Program-made: the position numbers and the translations under genes
From: JBHIBC01 sp046758905
GTDB lineage: Bacteria; Acidobacteriota; Polarisedimenticolia; Gp22-AA2
DNA length: 8,546 bases
Assembly (NCBI GenBank): GCA_046758905.1
Contig: JBHIBC010000099.1
Location: 1-8,546 of the forward strand
Reading direction: 5' to 3'
Notes under the pieces: model-generated
Told to the model about the DNA's origin: nothing
Databases searched by the model: none
The model's input: only the letters and a program-made list of their open reading frames with translations
In this document: piece after piece, positions 5,198 to 8,546 of the stretch
Numbering within the stretch: position 1 is the stretch's first letter
Layout of the letters: every line of letters starts with the position of its first letter

Positions 5198-8100
5198 CCG
5201 GCGCAGGCGACGCTCCGCTCCACCTCCGATGAGTCTGTGCCCCAGGTGCCGGGGAAGGGGGCCAGTGGCCGGACCAGGTAGTAGAGCACGTCGCCCGCCA
5301 CCGCCGGCGTCGCCGCGTCGGCCAGCGACGGCTCGAGAGTGACGAAGGCGGTGCAGCCGGCGGAGAAGTCGGGGGTCGCGGAGCGGGCCACCTGGTAGCT
5401 GGTGGCGCCGGCCTGGGGCGTCCAGCTCAGCAGGGAGTCGTCCCCCGGGTCGGCGAAGCCGGTCGCGCCGGAGATCTCGTCGGTGAGCCCGTGCCCCGGC
5501 TCCCCCGGGCACTGGTTGTCCGCGCCGTCGTTGGCCTCGGGCGCGCCGGGGTAGGTGGCGGCGTCCGCATCGTCGCAGTCGCCGTCGCAGACCCGGTGGC
5601 CGTCGAGGTCGCCGTCGGCGCCCGCGGCGCCGGAACAGTCGAGACAGACCCGCGGGTTGTCCACGTACCAGCCGTCGAGCCCGTTGCATCCGTCCACCCC
5701 GAACGCGAAGCGCAGCCGGACCGTGTCGCCGGGGCCGGCGTAAAGGCCTAGGGCGACCCGCGACTGCCCCCACGATCCGCGCAGCTCGCCGCCGTCGGAA
5801 CCGGTGAAGGCGGGCTGGCCGGCCAGAGGGTTGGTGTTGCCGTCGGCCGCCGTCTCGAGCGTGGAGTTGTATGGGTTGAAGAGGAAGTCGGCCGGCCGGA
5901 TCGGCTGGAACGCTCCGCCGTTGACGCTGATCTCGAGGTTGCCGCCGTCCCAGCCCGCCTCGGTGGCGACGTAGTGATCGAAGCTGAGGACGGGGTCGGC
6001 GGTCACGTCCGGGAGCCTTATCGGCGGGCTCTCGAGACGCATGACGCCCGACTGGTCGTCGCTTCCCGGCACGCAGTCACCGAGGTCGATGTCGTCCAGC
6101 GCGAAGAACGCCGATCCGCTGCCGCCGGGAGGGACGCTTGCGGTCCACTCCCAGTCGCGCGGGACGTACTCGGGGTTGACGCCGAAGTTGCTCAGGCTCC
6201 AGGTGCCGGCGGGACCGGCCTCGAGATCGTCGAAGAAGACCGGGGCGCCGCAGTCGAGCGGCGGGGGGTTCGGGTCGAGCAGGGGCTGGAAGCCGCACTC
6301 GACCGGCGGCTCGCGCATCTCGACCGCCAGCATCGCCTCGGCCACGGCGGCGCAATCCTCGGGGCCGATCGTCTGATCCGAGGGCCCGCCGGTCAGGGGG
6401 TCGGTCAGGCTCATCCCGATCAGGTCGGCGCAGGCCTGCTCCAGGGCGTCGGCGTGGTCGGCGAAATCGCTGTCGCGGAGGAGGTAGAACCGCATCGCCC
6501 GCCAGTGGATGTGCGCCGCCTTGGCGATGCCGAGCGGCGCGATCGCGCGAGCGTTGTACGTGCCGCCGTCGACCAGCAGGGCGAAGGCGTGGTTCGGGAC
6601 GCCGGAGTTGGAGTGCACGCCTCCCTGGTCGTTCGTGTCACAGACGTAGTAGATCGAGTCGGACAGCTTACCGGGGTCGGCGTAGCAGTTGGGGTTCCAC
6701 ATGTCCCGGATCGGCAGGCCGAAGGCGAAGTCGTCCTCCCCGTGCAGCCAGCGCAGGGAGAGGTCGGTGCGCGGCCTCAGCGAGAGGGTGGCGACGACCC
6801 CGGCGCCGAGCGCCGCCTTCACCAGGTCGCCGTCGCCGCGTCCGATCAGGGCCGCGGGGATGCTGATCGAGGAGCTCGTCCCGCCCATCGTGAAGACGTT
6901 GTCCCCCGCGGTGTTCACGATGATGGCCCCGCTCGCGCCGGCGATCTGGGCGTTCAGGACCTTGGTGACGAAGGTGCAGTTGCCGCGGTCGATGAGGGCG
7001 ATGCGTCCGGGGACGAAGCCGATGGGGCGCTGACAGGCGTCCGCGAGGGCCCCGACGCCGTCGCCGACCTCCTGGACCTCCGCGCTCACCGACAGCGCCC
7101 CGTCGGGGTTGAAGTCGGCGCCCCCGGCGCCGTAGGCGCCGGCGATGCCGGCCGGGGCCTCGATGACGATGGCGGGGGGAGGCTTGCGGGCGAAGGTCGA
7201 GCACCCGTCGGCGCTGCGCGGGCCGACGGGCGAGTCGGTCCCGGCCTCGTTGAGCAGATCGACCGTCTCGCCGAAGATGTCCGAGTAGGACTCGTTGAGC
7301 GCCCCCGGCTGCCACCGGTAGATGAGGGCGCTGGTGCCGTCGGTGTAGGCGTGGGTCCATTCGTGGGCCACCGTGTCGTCGCCCGCCACCCCGTCGCAGT
7401 AGTTGGTGGTGGTGCCGTTCCAGCTGGCGTTGGGGCAGAGGATGGTCGGGTCCTTCCAGACGCTGTGCATCGTGGCGCTGTCGCCGTCCCAGGAGAGGAA
7501 CGACCCGTCCGAAAGGTTGGCGAACAGGCCGTAGACGTCCTCCGAGAAGTCGATCAGGCCGTTGACCTGGCCGTCGTTGACCGGATCGCCGGTGGAGTAG
7601 GGGAGCGGGTCGCCCTCCGACCAGATGACGACGTTGTTGAAGGCCGGCTGGTGGATGCGGCGGTCCAGGAGGGAGCGGAGGCCGGTGATCCGGTCGATCA
7701 CCTTCCCGGTGCGGGCGTCGACGTAGACGAACTCGCGCACGTTCGTGCCGTTGCCCACCTCGACCTCCCAGGCGAGGTGGCTCCGCCCCTCCACCCGGCG
7801 CGCGAGCCCCGTCCGGTAGATCATAAGCCGTGTCTCCAGCGCCCGGATCGGTGCCGCGACGAGGCGGGCCGGGCCGCCGCCCCCGGGCGCGCTCGGGAGA
7901 TCGCCGGCAGCGAGCCGGCTCCGGACGTGCGCGAGGGCGGCCGAGGCCGCTTCGGCGGCGCTCCGGCGCGGCGCCGGATCGACGTCGATGCCGGGGATGA
8001 AGGTCCCCTGGACCGAGGTCAGCCGGCCCGACGGGTCGAAGTGCAGCCGCATCTGTCCCGCGAAGACCGGGACGCCGCGGTAGATCTGCTTGTGGAGGAT

Positions 8101-8487
8101 GTGCGTGTGGCCGTAACGGTCTGTCTCCTCCCGCGCCGCGCCCAGCTCGGCGGCCGGGTCGGCGATGCCGAAGACGCGGCCGTAGCGGCGCAGGAAGTCG
8201 GCGGAGCGGGCCCGCGGGGAGGCGCCGGCCAGGGGGAGGCGGCCCGCCGTGAGGCGCAGGAGCCGGGCCGCGCCGGTCGCGGGGTGCAGCCTCACCGCCG
8301 CGCCCGCGCCGGCGTCGCGCAGCAGACGCTCGATGCCGGCGGGGTCGAGAGGAGGCGGGCCGCGGCGGCCGGCCAGCGCGGGGCCGGACGGGGACGCGAG
8401 CGCCAGGAGGGCCGCGAGTCCCGAGACCACCCGGCGCCCGGAGCCGCGCCCCCCGAAGCTCGCGCGTGATCCGGGTCTGTGCATCAT
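5194..8487 (-). CDS. Secreted multidomain M4 (thermolysin-family) metalloprotease with a PA-domain insertion
   Basis: The 1097-residue preproprotein (start at 8487) has a signal peptide at ~1-39, an FTP propeptide domain at ~80-145 and a PepSY-like propeptide at ~170-265. The M4 catalytic core has the zinc site HEWTH (H375, E376, H379), third ligand E399 in GALNESYSDIFG, and active-site H625 in GGVHSNSG. Residues ~428-568 between E399 and H625 are a protease-associated (PA) domain (IDRGNCTF, GASGAIIVNT), inserted inside the catalytic domain. A jelly-roll/MAM-like domain follows at ~750-948, then a MopE-type motif (DGDCDDADAATYPGAPE) at ~956-993 and a fibronectin III-like C-terminus. It probably degrades extracellular protein. 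ATG 8487 is chosen because the signal peptide follows; ATG 8484 and GTG 8523 are alternatives, and none has a clear Shine-Dalgarno. Confidence 0.92.
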   Translation of the reverse strand: MMHRPGSRASFGGRGSGRRVVSGLAALLALASPSGPALAGRRGPPPLDPAGIERLLRDAGAGAAVRLHPATGAARLLRLTAGRLPLAGASPRARSADFLRRYGRVFGIADPAAELGAAREETDRYGHTHILHKQIYRGVPVFAGQMRLHFDPSGRLTSVQGTFIPGIDVDPAPRRSAAEAASAALAHVRSRLAAGDLPSAPGGGGPARLVAAPIRALETRLMIYRTGLARRVEGRSHLAWEVEVGNGTNVREFVYVDARTGKVIDRITGLRSLLDRRIHQPAFNNVVIWSEGDPLPYSTGDPVNDGQVNGLIDFSEDVYGLFANLSDGSFLSWDGDSATMHSVWKDPTILCPNASWNGTTTNYCDGVAGDDTVAHEWTHAYTDGTSALIYRWQPGALNESYSDIFGETVDLLNEAGTDSPVGPRSADGCSTFARKPPPAIVIEAPAGIAGAYGAGGADFNPDGALSVSAEVQEVGDGVGALADACQRPIGFVPGRIALIDRGNCTFVTKVLNAQIAGASGAIIVNTAGDNVFTMGGTSSSISIPAALIGRGDGDLVKAALGAGVVATLSLRPRTDLSLRWLHGEDDFAFGLPIRDMWNPNCYADPGKLSDSIYYVCDTNDQGGVHSNSGVPNHAFALLVDGGTYNARAIAPLGIAKAAHIHWRAMRFYLLRDSDFADHADALEQACADLIGMSLTDPLTGGPSDQTIGPEDCAAVAEAMLAVEMREPPVECGFQPLLDPNPPPLDCGAPVFFDDLEAGPAGTWSLSNFGVNPEYVPRDWEWTASVPPGGSGSAFFALDDIDLGDCVPGSDDQSGVMRLESPPIRLPDVTADPVLSFDHYVATEAGWDGGNLEISVNGGAFQPIRPADFLFNPYNSTLETAADGNTNPLAGQPAFTGSDGGELRGSWGQSRVALGLYAGPGDTVRLRFAFGVDGCNGLDGWYVDNPRVCLDCSGAAGADGDLDGHRVCDGDCDDADAATYPGAPEANDGADNQCPGEPGHGLTDEISGATGFADPGDDSLLSWTPQAGATSYQVARSATPDFSAGCTAFVTLEPSLADAATPAVAGDVLYYLVRPLAPFPGTWGTDSSEVERSVACAG

Positions 8488-8498
8488 GTCGATGATTG

Positions 8499-8504
8499 AT
8501 TGTA
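8499..8504 (-). promoter_or_regulatory. Candidate -10 element TACAAT for the protease gene
   Basis: TACAAT on the minus strand (five of six matches) is the only AT-rich box near the protease start and lies 11 nt before the ATG at 8487. Transcription would begin almost at the ATG, which would fit the missing Shine-Dalgarno and suggest a nearly leaderless mRNA. No TTGACA-like -35 is found at 17 bp. If the GTG at 8523 is the true start, this box is inside the coding region and meaningless. Confidence 0.3.
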
Positions 8505-8546
8505 CCGGATCCGCCCGGCTCACGCGGCGGCACCCGCCGGCGCTCC

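Noticed and set aside
5974..8469. Very long plus-strand open frame (831 codons) opposite the protease
   Set aside because: It is the antisense shadow of a high-GC gene. The translation is Val/Arg/Gly/Asp-rich without domains, while the minus strand has intact M4 catalytic motifs.
1..8546. CRISPR array, transposon, tRNA/rRNA, or known defence cassette
   Set aside because: No spaced direct repeats, transposase motifs, terminal inverted repeats, tRNA-like folds or defence-family motifs were seen on either strand.

Overview
The window is uniformly very GC-rich. It encodes a Gram-negative cell envelope: an outer-membrane beta-barrel protein, an LpxA-family acyltransferase and several exported proteins. 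A huge secreted M4 metalloprotease carries a MopE-type Asp/Cys-rich metal-binding motif and a fibronectin-like tail. This combination is common in Acidobacteriota (Thermoanaerobaculia or Polarisedimenticolia-like lineages), Myxococcota and related uncultured phyla. I favour an environmental Acidobacteriota-like genome, but the phylum call is an inference.

Layout from left to right. (1) At 1-156 on the minus strand is the active-site part of a class I pyridine nucleotide-disulfide oxidoreductase. It lacks its start codon and its FAD-binding N-terminus and abuts the stop codon of the next gene. (2) At 155-1444 on the minus strand is an exported single-haem cytochrome fused to an outer-membrane beta-barrel, resembling the Cyc2/Cyt572 iron-oxidase architecture. 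Its Shine-Dalgarno sequence lies inside a small hairpin. (3) At 1445-2025 is a long divergent intergenic region with several GC-rich hairpins and one weak promoter candidate. (4) At 2026-3240 on the plus strand is a U32-family protein with two cysteine clusters. (5) At 3429-4235 is a divergent stand-alone LpxA-like left-handed beta-helix acyltransferase. (6) At 4366-4397 is a consensus-like promoter with an inverted repeat in its spacer. It leads to a small exported protein (4434-5180) built from two copies of an unrecognised domain. A cysteine-rich tail in the -1 frame continues to 5197 and suggests a frameshift. (7) At 5194-8487 on the minus strand is the multidomain M4 protease, whose stop codon interlocks with the cysteine-rich frame's stop in a CTAG.

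The genes do not form one obvious operon. The cytochrome-barrel and the broken oxidoreductase probably once formed a redox pair on one transcript. The U32 and LpxA-like genes are collinear but 188 bp apart. The small duplicated-domain protein and the protease are convergent. I see no CRISPR array, transposase, tRNA, rRNA or known defence system. The points most worth checking are the Cyc2-like protein, the truncated oxidoreductase junction, the frameshifted cysteine-rich tail and the divergent LpxA.
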